Source of the DNA: Synechococcus sp. WH 7805
GTDB lineage: Bacteria > Cyanobacteriota > Cyanobacteriia > PCC-6307 > Cyanobiaceae
Length of the DNA stretch: 64,000 bases
Assembly (NCBI RefSeq): GCF_000153285.1
Contig: NZ_CH724168.1
Location: forward strand, 479,823 to 543,822
Direction: 5' to 3'
Shown here piece by piece: positions 34,485 through 41,716 of the stretch; the stretch's first letter is position 1, and each line of letters starts with the position of its first letter. The translations under genes and the position numbers were made by a program. The notes beneath the pieces are model-generated. The model had not been told where the DNA came from. It was given only the letters and a program-made list of their open reading frames with translations, and made no database searches.

Positions 34485-35189
34485 TCAGCTTTCAAACGTG
34501 GCATTCACCGACAGCTCAAAGGGCACGGCAGATGTCGGCAGATTGAGCAGGTTGGCGCAGAGAGTCGCGAGGTCGCCCGGCTGCGTCATCAATTCGGGTG
34601 CCAGAGGACTCGTTGCGCGTGCCATATCGGTGTTCACCCAGCCTGGACAGATGGCGGTCACGCGGATTCCCTGATCCCAGCCTTCGTTGCGCATCGCCTG
34701 GCAGAGGCCCATCAAGGCGAACTTGCTGGCCGAATAACCCGCCAGCTTGCCCTTGCAGCGTTTTCCGCTCATGGAGACCAATACCTGAATCCGACCCTTT
34801 TGTGAGGCCACCAGCGCCGGCCAGGCTGCACGCGTCAGCCACCAGGGGCCCTTCACATTCACACTCCAGAGCTCGTCGGGCTCATCGGACTGCGCATCAC
34901 TGAACAGCAACGGTGTGTTCCTGAGGATTCCTGCGCAGTGGATCAGGGTGTCGAGTGCTCCGAACGCCTGCTGCACCGCCTGCACAGCCCGCTCCGCATC
35001 CTCTGGATCCCTGGCGTCGTAGCGACAGAGCGAGAGGGCATCGCCATGGAGATGCGGATCAAGCCCTGTGTTGCGGAGGCGTTCAGGATCGCGAACAGCC
35101 AGACAAAGGCGATGTCCCTGAGACAGCAGCAAGGTGGCAATCGACCGGCCGATACCCCGGCTCGCACCTGTGATCAGAACCGTTCGCAT
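34485..35189 (-). CDS. Short-chain dehydrogenase/reductase (SDR)
   Basis: A classical SDR of 234 residues. The cofactor motif TGASRGIG (6-13) is followed by CRYDARDP, IHCAGIL (N-A-G equivalent) and the catalytic set: Ser in VLVSMSGKR and the Tyr-x3-Lys in GYSASKFAL, then CPGWVNTDMA. The start is the ATG at 35189, because the upstream in-frame extension does not fit the Rossmann start. Substrate unknown. It is divergent from the methyltransferase-like gene, with 29 bp between the starts. Confidence 0.92.
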   Translation of the reverse strand: MRTVLITGASRGIGRSIATLLLSQGHRLCLAVRDPERLRNTGLDPHLHGDALSLCRYDARDPEDAERAVQAVQQAFGALDTLIHCAGILRNTPLLFSDAQSDEPDELWSVNVKGPWWLTRAAWPALVASQKGRIQVLVSMSGKRCKGKLAGYSASKFALMGLCQAMRNEGWDQGIRVTAICPGWVNTDMARATSPLAPELMTQPGDLATLCANLLNLPTSAVPFELSVNATFES

Positions 35190-35218
35190 AGTGGGATGAC
35201 GTAGAGGAAGGCAAACCC

Positions 35219-35767
35219 ATGGCGGACTGGACCCAGGCATTCCAAGGCTGGAACCTGAGCTGGAAAAGCCTGCTCAGCAATCAACAGGGGGAATGGTGGC
35301 TGGTGGCCCAGCTGCTGCTGATCGTGGGGCATCTGGCTCGTCCATGGCCGAGCCTGAACGCGCTTGGCGTCCACTGGCCGCTGGCAACAACAATGATTGG
35401 CCTTGGGGTCTTGGCCGCAGGACTGTGGATGGCGGTTCAGGGATTCCGTGCCCTGGGACCAAGTCTCTCGCCCTTGCCGGAACCCAAAAAGGGGGCTGCA
35501 CTGGTTACGACAGGGGTGTATACCCACTGCCGCCATCCTCTTTACAGAGCGGTTTTGGTGTGTTCCTTCGGAGTGACCCTCGCCTTGGGAAGTCTGCTGC
35601 ACATGGCTTTGCTTCTCGGTCTGGTGGTTGTCCTCACAGGAAAGGCGCACCGGGAAGAGCGTGAACTGCTCAAATGCTGCCCCAATTACGCGGACTACAT
35701 GAAAACCACAGCATCAATCGTGGCTCATATCCCTGGCCTGGACTGGCGCGCAACAGGGGCCGGATAA
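35219..35767 (+). CDS. Isoprenylcysteine-carboxyl-methyltransferase-like membrane protein
   Basis: A 182-residue membrane protein with about four hydrophobic segments. The C-terminal region matches the ICMT/phospholipid-methyltransferase superfamily: LVTTGVYTHCRHPLYRAVL (the R-x-P-x-Y SAM-site type) and HREERELLKCCPNYADYM (the E-E and Y-x2-Y type). Members methylate lipids, prenylated groups or small substrates at membranes; the substrate here is unknown. Divergent from the SDR gene. Confidence 0.8.
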   Translation: MADWTQAFQGWNLSWKSLLSNQQGEWWLVAQLLLIVGHLARPWPSLNALGVHWPLATTMIGLGVLAAGLWMAVQGFRALGPSLSPLPEPKKGAALVTTGVYTHCRHPLYRAVLVCSFGVTLALGSLLHMALLLGLVVVLTGKAHREERELLKCCPNYADYMKTTASIVAHIPGLDWRATGAG

Positions 35768-35836
35768 GAAACCGTTTATTTATTTTTGAACTGATAAGGA
35801 TTGCCCGTAAGACAGGTTCGTTTTTCTGTCAGCGGG

Positions 35837-36445
35837 ATGCAAATCGTCCGAGACCGCCAAACCCTCTGCCGCTTCTTTGTACAAGCGGTTGTGGCCACAG
35901 CCTTGATCGGACTGGCTGTTCCCTCCGCAGCGCGCGCTGACCTTCGGGATGGCGAGCGTCCGTCCCTGATGGCCCTGCTCGAGCCCGTTGAACCGCAGAC
36001 TGAGCCTGTCCCCACCCTTGTCCTGGAAAGGACCGACCGCCGCATCACCTCAACGGGCGATCCGATCTGGGATCTGAGGCTCGAGATTCCAGGGAAACCC
36101 ACGCGTCGTTTTGACGCCGTCAGCGGACGGGCCAATCGTCAGAACGCTGACCGCGACCGCATGGGAAGCCGGGCCCCCCTGCCTGCAGGCACCTACAGCG
36201 TTGGCCCGGTGGAACCCCTCGCCGACGGGGCCTATCCCGAGCTCGGCCCTGTCTGGATCAGCATCGAGCCCACGTTCACAACAGGGCGCAGAGTTCTGGG
36301 AATCCACCAGGACCCGAGCGCCGGTCGCCTAAATACCCAGAGCGGCACTCTTGGTTGCATCGGCCTGGTGAACCGCAAGGACATGCTCGATCTCTCCGCT
36401 CTGATCGAACGGTCAGGAACCCAGCGACTTGTGGTGATGAACTGA
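35837..36445 (+). CDS. L,D-transpeptidase-like (YkuD) secreted protein
   Basis: A 202-residue protein starting at the ATG at 35837 with a signal peptide (MQIVRDRQTLCRFF to about residue 34, ending AARADL). The YkuD signature is divergent but complete: LGIHQDP with the conserved His, then SGTLGCIGLVN with the nucleophile Cys. The intermediate part (RAPLPAGTYSVGPVEPL) matches the family strand order. It probably acts on peptidoglycan in the periplasm. It is a second YkuD protein in this window, quite different from the one at 10631. Confidence 0.85.
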   Translation: MQIVRDRQTLCRFFVQAVVATALIGLAVPSAARADLRDGERPSLMALLEPVEPQTEPVPTLVLERTDRRITSTGDPIWDLRLEIPGKPTRRFDAVSGRANRQNADRDRMGSRAPLPAGTYSVGPVEPLADGAYPELGPVWISIEPTFTTGRRVLGIHQDPSAGRLNTQSGTLGCIGLVNRKDMLDLSALIERSGTQRLVVMN

Positions 36446-36471
36446 AAGGTGCAACCACGCCTTTTGCAGCG

Positions 36472-37572
36472 CTAGCGACTGGTCAGAAGCCTGCTCTCGA
36501 GACTCTCCGCTGCACCCTTTTGGAGGCCGATCACGACGAGCTCGAGACCGATGCCTTCAGCAGGCATCCAGGCATGGTCCGGAGCTGCCTCAAACCAGCT
36601 GTCCAACCTGGGGCCGACCATCTGAATCTGTAAAGGGAGGCTCTTCCCTGGAAGCCAGACACGACCTTTGAGTCGGATCACGTGATGCGTGCGGACGAAC
36701 TCCGGCAGGAGCCGCTCAAGCGTGGTGCGATCAAAGGATCCATCCAGCCGGATCTGACCGCTGATGGCCTCCACATGGCTGTGATCGTGATGATCGTGAT
36801 CGTGATCGTGATCGTGATCGTGATGATCGTGATCGTGATCGTGATGCCCAGTTTCGTCAGCGTGATCAGCGCGTTGGCGCGATTCAAGGGACTCAAGCCC
36901 GAGCACCAGAGCTGGATCAACCTGCCCTCGGCTGATCGCCAATGTGCTCGCACCGGGACGCAGCCGCGGCTCGATTGCCTCCAAAACGGTCTCCAATTGC
37001 GGAGGCTGTAAACAATCGGAACGGCTGATCAACACCAGATCCGCAGCCTGAAGCTGGTCCTCGAACAGATCCTCAATAGCGGTGAGGTGGTCAAGGCTCT
37101 GATCCTCCTGTCGCTGACGTTCCAGCGCCTCAGGATCACCGACGGGACTGCCACCACTCATCGCTTCACCATCCACAACGGTGACAACCCCGTTCACATG
37201 CACCCGCCGACGGATGGCAGGCCACTCCAGAGCCTGGAGCAGGGGACGGGGAAGGGCCAGACCACTCGTTTCAACAACAATCCCATCAAGCTGATCCGAT
37301 CGCTCTAGGAGCGTTTCCATCGTGGGCAGGAAATCGTCCTGAACGGTGCAGCAGAGGCAACCGTTGTTGAGTTCCACAAGGCGGCTTTCCACCTCATCCT
37401 CCGGGCAGAAACCGCAGCTGCGGATCAGATCGCCATCGAGCCCGACGGTGCCGAACTCATTCACCATCACGGCAAGACGCTGACCGCTCTGGGTGAGAAG
37501 GTGACGAAGAACTGTGGTTTTACCGGCGCCAAGAAAGCCGGTGATCACTGTGACGGGAAGTCGCTTGGCCAT
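36472..37572 (-). CDS. COG0523 (CobW-type) GTPase with His/Asp-rich metal tract
   Basis: A 366-residue G3E GTPase, probably a metal chaperone. The P-loop is GFLGAGKTT (12-20), the metal-site CxCC motif is in GCLCC (71-75), and Walker B-like ETSGLA follows. The NTPase part ends near 230, then a tract with 14 His in 24 residues (243-266) alternates with Asp, and a CobW C-terminal domain follows. His-rich loops occur in COG0523 proteins that handle zinc, nickel or cobalt. The exact metal is open; zinc is most usual in cyanobacteria. The tract is encoded by a GTGATC-type simple repeat. The start ATG overlaps the upstream pentapeptide gene by 1 bp. Confidence 0.9.
   Translation of the reverse strand: MAKRLPVTVITGFLGAGKTTVLRHLLTQSGQRLAVMVNEFGTVGLDGDLIRSCGFCPEDEVESRLVELNNGCLCCTVQDDFLPTMETLLERSDQLDGIVVETSGLALPRPLLQALEWPAIRRRVHVNGVVTVVDGEAMSGGSPVGDPEALERQRQEDQSLDHLTAIEDLFEDQLQAADLVLISRSDCLQPPQLETVLEAIEPRLRPGASTLAISRGQVDPALVLGLESLESRQRADHADETGHHDHDHDHHDHDHDHDHDHHDHSHVEAISGQIRLDGSFDRTTLERLLPEFVRTHHVIRLKGRVWLPGKSLPLQIQMVGPRLDSWFEAAPDHAWMPAEGIGLELVVIGLQKGAAESLESRLLTSR
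36781..36846. repeat. Hexanucleotide GTGATC repeat encoding the His/Asp tract
   Basis: The plus strand reads GTGATC units interrupted by GTGATGATC, spanning about 66 bp inside the COG0523 gene. The units encode alternating His-Asp on the minus strand. Slippage can add or remove His-Asp pairs without changing the frame. Confidence 0.88.
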
Positions 37573-38102
37573 CAACGGCAACCCAGAGATTCCTTGGTGC
37601 TCACACCACTGAGGCTGTTCACTCCGCTGGCGCGTCCGCAAAGAGCCTTGAGCTGGGAAAGGTCGATCACGGCATTGGTGAAATCAGTTCCTTCAATCTC
37701 AGCGTCGTTGAAGCGGCTCTGCATCAGCATTGCGTTGGTGAAGTTCGCATTGCGCAGATCGGCCCCATCGAACCGGCTGGAGAAAGCAACCACATCCTCA
37801 AGATCAGCGCCCCGAAGATCTGCACCCTGAAGCTGTGAGGTGTTGATCACAGCCCCGCGGAGATCGGCTTCCCCGAGATCTACCTCGCGCAGATCAGCCT
37901 TGAGAAATTCCTTTTCCTTTAAATCCCGTCCATGCATATCGGACGTGATGTCCTGCACCGCGCGCTGCCCGCGCAGCTCCGGAGCCGTGATCGCCTCAAC
38001 GGAGGGTCCATCGATCAGAACACCTGTGAATACAACCAAAGCGGCGAGCAAGGCAGTGGTCAGGTGGCGACGCAAGTTGCAGAGAAGCGCAGATACGGGC
38101 AT
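37572..38102 (-). CDS. Secreted pentapeptide-repeat protein
   Basis: A 176-residue protein with a signal peptide or anchor (about 1-37, ending SVEAIT) and then about 15 pentapeptide repeats of the A(D/N)LXX type, for example ADLREVDLGEADLRGA and ADLRGADLEDV. Repeats form a right-handed square beta-helix. Export suggests a lumenal or periplasmic location; such thylakoid-lumen pentapeptide proteins exist in cyanobacteria and plants with unknown roles. Two Cys (ALCGRAS and LGCR) flank the end. It precedes the COG0523 GTPase by a 1-bp overlap, so the two are probably co-expressed. Confidence 0.88.
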   Translation of the reverse strand: MPVSALLCNLRRHLTTALLAALVVFTGVLIDGPSVEAITAPELRGQRAVQDITSDMHGRDLKEKEFLKADLREVDLGEADLRGAVINTSQLQGADLRGADLEDVVAFSSRFDGADLRNANFTNAMLMQSRFNDAEIEGTDFTNAVIDLSQLKALCGRASGVNSLSGVSTKESLGCR

Positions 38103-38186
38103 GAGGAAGAAGCTCGGCGGGTGCCGGAAGCAGCTGCCGTAATTTGAACAGTCACGTTATGGCAGAGATCTGCCCAGCCACGTGTC

Positions 38187-38804
38187 ATGGCCAAGACTCT
38201 TCGGGTGGTGGTTCCACCCCACCCACTCATTGCCCACTGGCTGACAGTGCTGCGCCATGAACGAACGCCAGCAGCTCTGTTCCGAACAGCCATGGAGGAA
38301 CTGGGCCGATGGCTGAGTTACGAAGCGCTCCGCGATTGGTTGCCGCACCGCCGGGAGGTGGTCAAGACACCACTCGCAAGCACCGAAGGAACGATGGTCG
38401 AGGCAGGCGTTCCTTTGCTGGCGGTTCCGATTCTTCCTGGAGGCCTGCACCTTTGGGAGGGGGCACGCCAGGTGCTTCCGAATGCAGATCTATGCCTGGA
38501 CGGAATCCCCTCTGGAATCGATGCCCAGGCCGGGCTCCTGCTGTTTTTCGATCAGATCCGTGATGGTGAGGGTGTTGTTTCGATTTTGGAGAACCTGCAA
38601 CAGGAAGGCGTCGACGGGCGTCGCCTGCGCGTGATCACCGCGCTCTGCGCGAGCCCCGGATTGAAACGGATCGGTGAGGCCTTCCCTGATATCACCATCC
38701 ACACCGCCTGCATCGATGCCGATCTCGATGAACAGAACCGAATTGTCCCTGGAATCGGTGACCCCTTGCAAAGGCTCGGGATCAGATCAGGGCAAGCCAC
38801 CTAA
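38187..38804 (+). CDS. upp: Uracil phosphoribosyltransferase-like protein with altered PRPP loop
   Basis: A 205-residue protein with the UPRT order. The N-terminal family part is present (PHPLIAHWLTVLRHERTPAALFR, read in parts; ELGRWLSYEALRDWL), and so is the C-terminal uracil-binding region (TACIDADLDEQNRIVPGIGDP). However, the PRPP-loop position, which in UPRTs reads D-P-M-L-A-T-G-G-S, is DQIRDGEG here (122-129), and the usual R-x-G-L-G-M segment is PGGLHLWEG. PRPP binding may be lost or changed. It starts 84 bp from the divergent pentapeptide gene. The symbol follows overall similarity only. Confidence 0.78.
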   Translation: MAKTLRVVVPPHPLIAHWLTVLRHERTPAALFRTAMEELGRWLSYEALRDWLPHRREVVKTPLASTEGTMVEAGVPLLAVPILPGGLHLWEGARQVLPNADLCLDGIPSGIDAQAGLLLFFDQIRDGEGVVSILENLQQEGVDGRRLRVITALCASPGLKRIGEAFPDITIHTACIDADLDEQNRIVPGIGDPLQRLGIRSGQAT

Positions 38805-38828
38805 TGTTTAAAAATTGACTGGTTGCCC

Positions 38829-39125
38829 ATGGTGCGACAGCAAGACTCTGCTTCAACAACGCTGGCAACGCTTGTCAGCGGTGTCGTTCTGGGAGCAGCC
38901 GGCCTTAGCTGGTGGCTGATCTCAGAAGCGGACCGTCGCCGGCGGCTGCGCTACAAGCGCTCAATGCTGTATGCGCCGAGAATGCAGGATGGAAGCGAGG
39001 CACTGAGTCCGGGCGAGCGGCTGCCACTTGAGACAGACAGCCAGCTGGAAGCGCGGGTTGAGCAACTGAATGCCGCCATCGCGGATGTGCGCAAGCAACT
39101 TGAGGATCTCGGCTCTAGGGGGTGA
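38829..39125 (+). CDS. Small membrane-anchored protein with coiled coil
   Basis: A 98-residue protein from an ATG at 38829. An N-terminal transmembrane helix (about 12-30, TLVSGVVLGAAGLSWWLI) is followed by a basic stretch (RRRRLRYKR) and a C-terminal helix with heptad-like Leu/Ala positions (QLEARVEQLNAAIADVRKQL). It looks like a small membrane-bound structural protein. Function unknown. It follows the UPRT-like gene by 24 bp and precedes ilvD by 52 bp. Confidence 0.7.
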   Translation: MVRQQDSASTTLATLVSGVVLGAAGLSWWLISEADRRRRLRYKRSMLYAPRMQDGSEALSPGERLPLETDSQLEARVEQLNAAIADVRKQLEDLGSRG

Positions 39126-39177
39126 CCAGCGCGGCCGGTAGGTTGATTCCAGTTTCACGCCGGATGACGGCCTGATC

Positions 39178-40848
39178 ATGCTCCGCTCCGATGCCGTCAC
39201 CAAGGGGATCCAGCGCTCTCCCAACCGGGCGATGCTGCGGGCCGTGGGTTTCGGCGATCAGGACTTTGGCAAGCCGATCATCGGCATCGCCAACGGCTAC
39301 AGCACGATCACGCCCTGCAACGTCGGGCTCGATGACTTAGCCCGGCGTGCCGAAGAGGCGGCCCGGCTGGCCGGTGGAATGCCACAGACCTTCGGAACCA
39401 TCACCGTCAGCGACGGCATCTCGATGGGCACCGAGGGAATGAAATATTCCCTGGTGAGCCGGGAAGTGATCGCTGACGCCATCGAAACGGCCTGCAATGG
39501 CCAGAGCATGGATGGCGTGTTGGCCGTGGGCGGCTGCGACAAGAACATGCCTGGGGCCATGCTCGCGATGGCGAGGATGAACATCCCGGCGATCTTCGTG
39601 TATGGCGGCACCATCAAGCCGGGAAAACTGGGCGGCTGCGACCTCACCGTGGTGAGTGCTTTTGAAGCAGTGGGTCAGATCACCAGCGGCAAGATCGACG
39701 AAGAGCAGCTCACGGCCATTGAGAAAAATGCCTGCCCTGGTGCTGGCAGCTGCGGCGGCATGTTCACCGCCAACACCATGAGCGCTGCTATCGAAACGAT
39801 GGGGCTGAGCCTTCCCCACAGCTCCACCATGGCCGCTGAAGATGAGGAAAAGGCTGACAGTGCAGCCCGATCGGCCGAGGTGTTGGTGCAGGCGATCCAG
39901 GCCGGCATCCGTCCCCTCGATCTGATGACCCGGGAGGCCTTTGAAAATGCCATCAGCGTGATCATGGCGGTGGGTGGCTCCACCAATTCCGTGCTGCATC
40001 TGCTGGCCATAGCCCGCACGGCCGGCGTTGCACTGGCCATCGACGACTTTGAACAGATCCGCCAGCGCGTTCCGGTGATCTGTGATCTCAAACCCAGTGG
40101 CCGTTACGTCACGGTGGATCTCCACCGCGCCGGTGGGATTCCCCAGGTGATGAAACTGCTGCTGGATGCCGGCCTCCTCCACGGTGATTGCCGCACGATC
40201 GAAGGCAAAACCCTCAAGGAACTGCTTGCGGATGTGCCCTCCACACCACCCGCGGATCAGGATGTGATTCGGCCGCTCTCCAATCCCCTGTATGCCAAGG
40301 GCCACCTGGCCATCCTCAAGGGCAACCTGGCCAGCGAAGGGGCCGTCGCCAAGATCAGTGGTGTGAAGAATCCAGTGATCACAGGCCCAGCCAGGGTTTT
40401 TGAAAGCGAAGAAACTTGCCTGGAAGCGATTCTCGACAACCAGATCCAGGCCGGTGATGTGGTGGTGGTGCGCAACGAAGGCCCCGTCGGCGGTCCTGGC
40501 ATGCGCGAAATGCTCAGCCCCACCTCCGCCATCGTGGGTCAGGGGCTGCTCGACAAGGTGGCGCTGATCACCGATGGCCGTTTCTCCGGTGGCTCCTACG
40601 GGTTGGTCATCGGCCATGTGGCGCCTGAAGCGGCAGTCGGGGGCACCATTGGTTTGATCGAGGAAGGAGACAGCATCACCGTGGATGCCAATCAACTGCT
40701 GCTGCAGCTGAATGTGGACGATGCCGAGCTGGAGCGACGTCGGAATGCATGGTCCGCCCCGGTTCCGAAATACCGCACCGGAATCCTCGGCAAATATGCC
40801 CGGCTTGTGAGTTCCAGCAGCCAGGGCGCGGTCACCGATCAGCCCTGA
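39178..40848 (+). CDS. ilvD: Dihydroxy-acid dehydratase
   Basis: Fe-S dehydratase of branched-chain amino acid synthesis, 556 residues. Seen: [14 protein letters not shown] and [15 protein letters not shown], which supply cluster Cys, [26 protein letters not shown] and [21 protein letters not shown] (in parts) with the catalytic Ser near the end. Length fits the 2Fe-2S or 4Fe-4S IlvD family. Together with leuB it shows that branched-chain amino acids are made. The strong codon bias produces a 452-residue shadow frame on the opposite strand. Confidence 0.97.
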   Translation: MLRSDAVTKGIQRSPNRAMLRAVGFGDQDFGKPIIGIANGYSTITPCNVGLDDLARRAEEAARLAGGMPQTFGTITVSDGISMGTEGMKYSLVSREVIADAIETACNGQSMDGVLAVGGCDKNMPGAMLAMARMNIPAIFVYGGTIKPGKLGGCDLTVVSAFEAVGQITSGKIDEEQLTAIEKNACPGAGSCGGMFTANTMSAAIETMGLSLPHSSTMAAEDEEKADSAARSAEVLVQAIQAGIRPLDLMTREAFENAISVIMAVGGSTNSVLHLLAIARTAGVALAIDDFEQIRQRVPVICDLKPSGRYVTVDLHRAGGIPQVMKLLLDAGLLHGDCRTIEGKTLKELLADVPSTPPADQDVIRPLSNPLYAKGHLAILKGNLASEGAVAKISGVKNPVITGPARVFESEETCLEAILDNQIQAGDVVVVRNEGPVGGPGMREMLSPTSAIVGQGLLDKVALITDGRFSGGSYGLVIGHVAPEAAVGGTIGLIEEGDSITVDANQLLLQLNVDDAELERRRNAWSAPVPKYRTGILGKYARLVSSSSQGAVTDQP

Positions 40849-41716
40849 CTCAACAGGGCGAAAAGGAAGAAGAACAAGCTTTATGCATCACTCCTCGGAA
40901 TGATGCATAAAGCAAACACCAGGAAAAGAAAAATCAAAAGATAGACCTTTGAGTTTCAAAAAATAAATAAAACCGAACGGCAAATATTTAAACGCGAGAG
41001 CTCAACGCAAGAGCAAGAGAGAAGTGGCAAATGAGGGCTCACAACACACAACCATTCATGAAACAAACAAATTTAGTACGAACAAAGAAATTAAAATAAC
41101 AAAAACGAGAAAAACAAAACTTAATCTGACACTGCAAATCATGATGGCTAGGTTGAAAGTTAGGTCTCACCTCAGATGCATTCATGACAATGCAAAATAT
41201 ACTCTCGCAAGAAAAAAGAGGAGTGCAACAGAAAACACAGGCACAGGGGCCGAAGGGTCTACGAAGAGTAGATAACGAGAACGATAGAGATGAAGAACTC
41301 CTTGCAGAACTAAAAAGAAAAACGAAAACAACAGAAATAATTAAAACAAGGAAGAAACGAGACCCACTAGACGAAGAAGAATTTGAAGTAGCACATGCAC
41401 AACATTCAAGAACTAAAAGGAAGTTTGCAAGGAGGCACCATCAATTCAGCAATAGGCGCGAGCAAAGAGCAAGAATCGAAACCAGGCAGGCACCAATGCA
41501 AATCAAGATTGAACATCAGTGGCAAAAAATAAAACCAGGTAAAAAAATCAAACAAGGCAGACAATACAACAACATATTAACACAACAAAACAAGCATAAT
41601 CAAATCATTACCTGCGTACTAACAGAAAAGTTAAATAGCACTTAAAAGCGATAACCAGCTCATCAAACTGAAGACATCAAAGAACAAACCAGCAAAAACT
41701 TTTCAATTCAATCATC
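40849..41716 (+). other. 868-bp A-rich, T-poor non-coding leader before the giant gene
   Basis: No credible gene is present. One 60-base sample (41281-41340) has by my count 34 A and only 7 T. Frames of 83 and 153 codons exist only because stops (TAA, TAG, TGA) all need T, and they encode Lys, Gln and Arg runs with no start signal. The ilvD stop is at 40846-40848. The 13-bp hairpin lies at its left end. Before the giant gene no strong Shine-Dalgarno sequence is visible (AATTCAATCATC then ATG). The region may be a long regulatory 5' leader with little RNA secondary structure. Confidence 0.7.
40878..40913. repeat. Perfect 13-bp inverted repeat after ilvD
   Basis: GCTTTATGCATCA (40878-40890) and its exact complement (40901-40913) flank a 10-base loop. 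There is no T-tract on the plus strand, so it is not a standard terminator. It lies 30 bp after the ilvD stop, at the point where base composition drops. It may act as a terminator or processing hairpin for ilvD, or be a protein-binding palindrome. Confidence 0.6.

Noticed and set aside
36781..36846. Possible CRISPR-like repeat
   Set aside because: Six-base units with no spacers, inside a conserved coding frame.
36678..36953. Frames reading IVIVIV or ITITIT in both directions of the GTGATC repeat
   Set aside because: These are other-frame readings of the repeat that encodes the His/Asp tract of the COG0523 GTPase.
38187..38804. Calling this gene a proven uracil salvage enzyme
   Set aside because: The PRPP loop is altered, so only the family name is kept.
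39337..40695. 452-codon open frame on the minus strand
   Set aside because: It lies wholly inside ilvD on the opposite strand. It has the low-complexity His, Gly, Gln and Asp content expected of a codon-bias shadow, and ilvD is unambiguous.
41024..41645. Two frames of 83 and 153 codons in the A-rich leader
   Set aside because: They exist because the region is T-poor and so has few stop codons. Products are Lys, Arg and Gln runs with no domain, and no ribosome site is evident.
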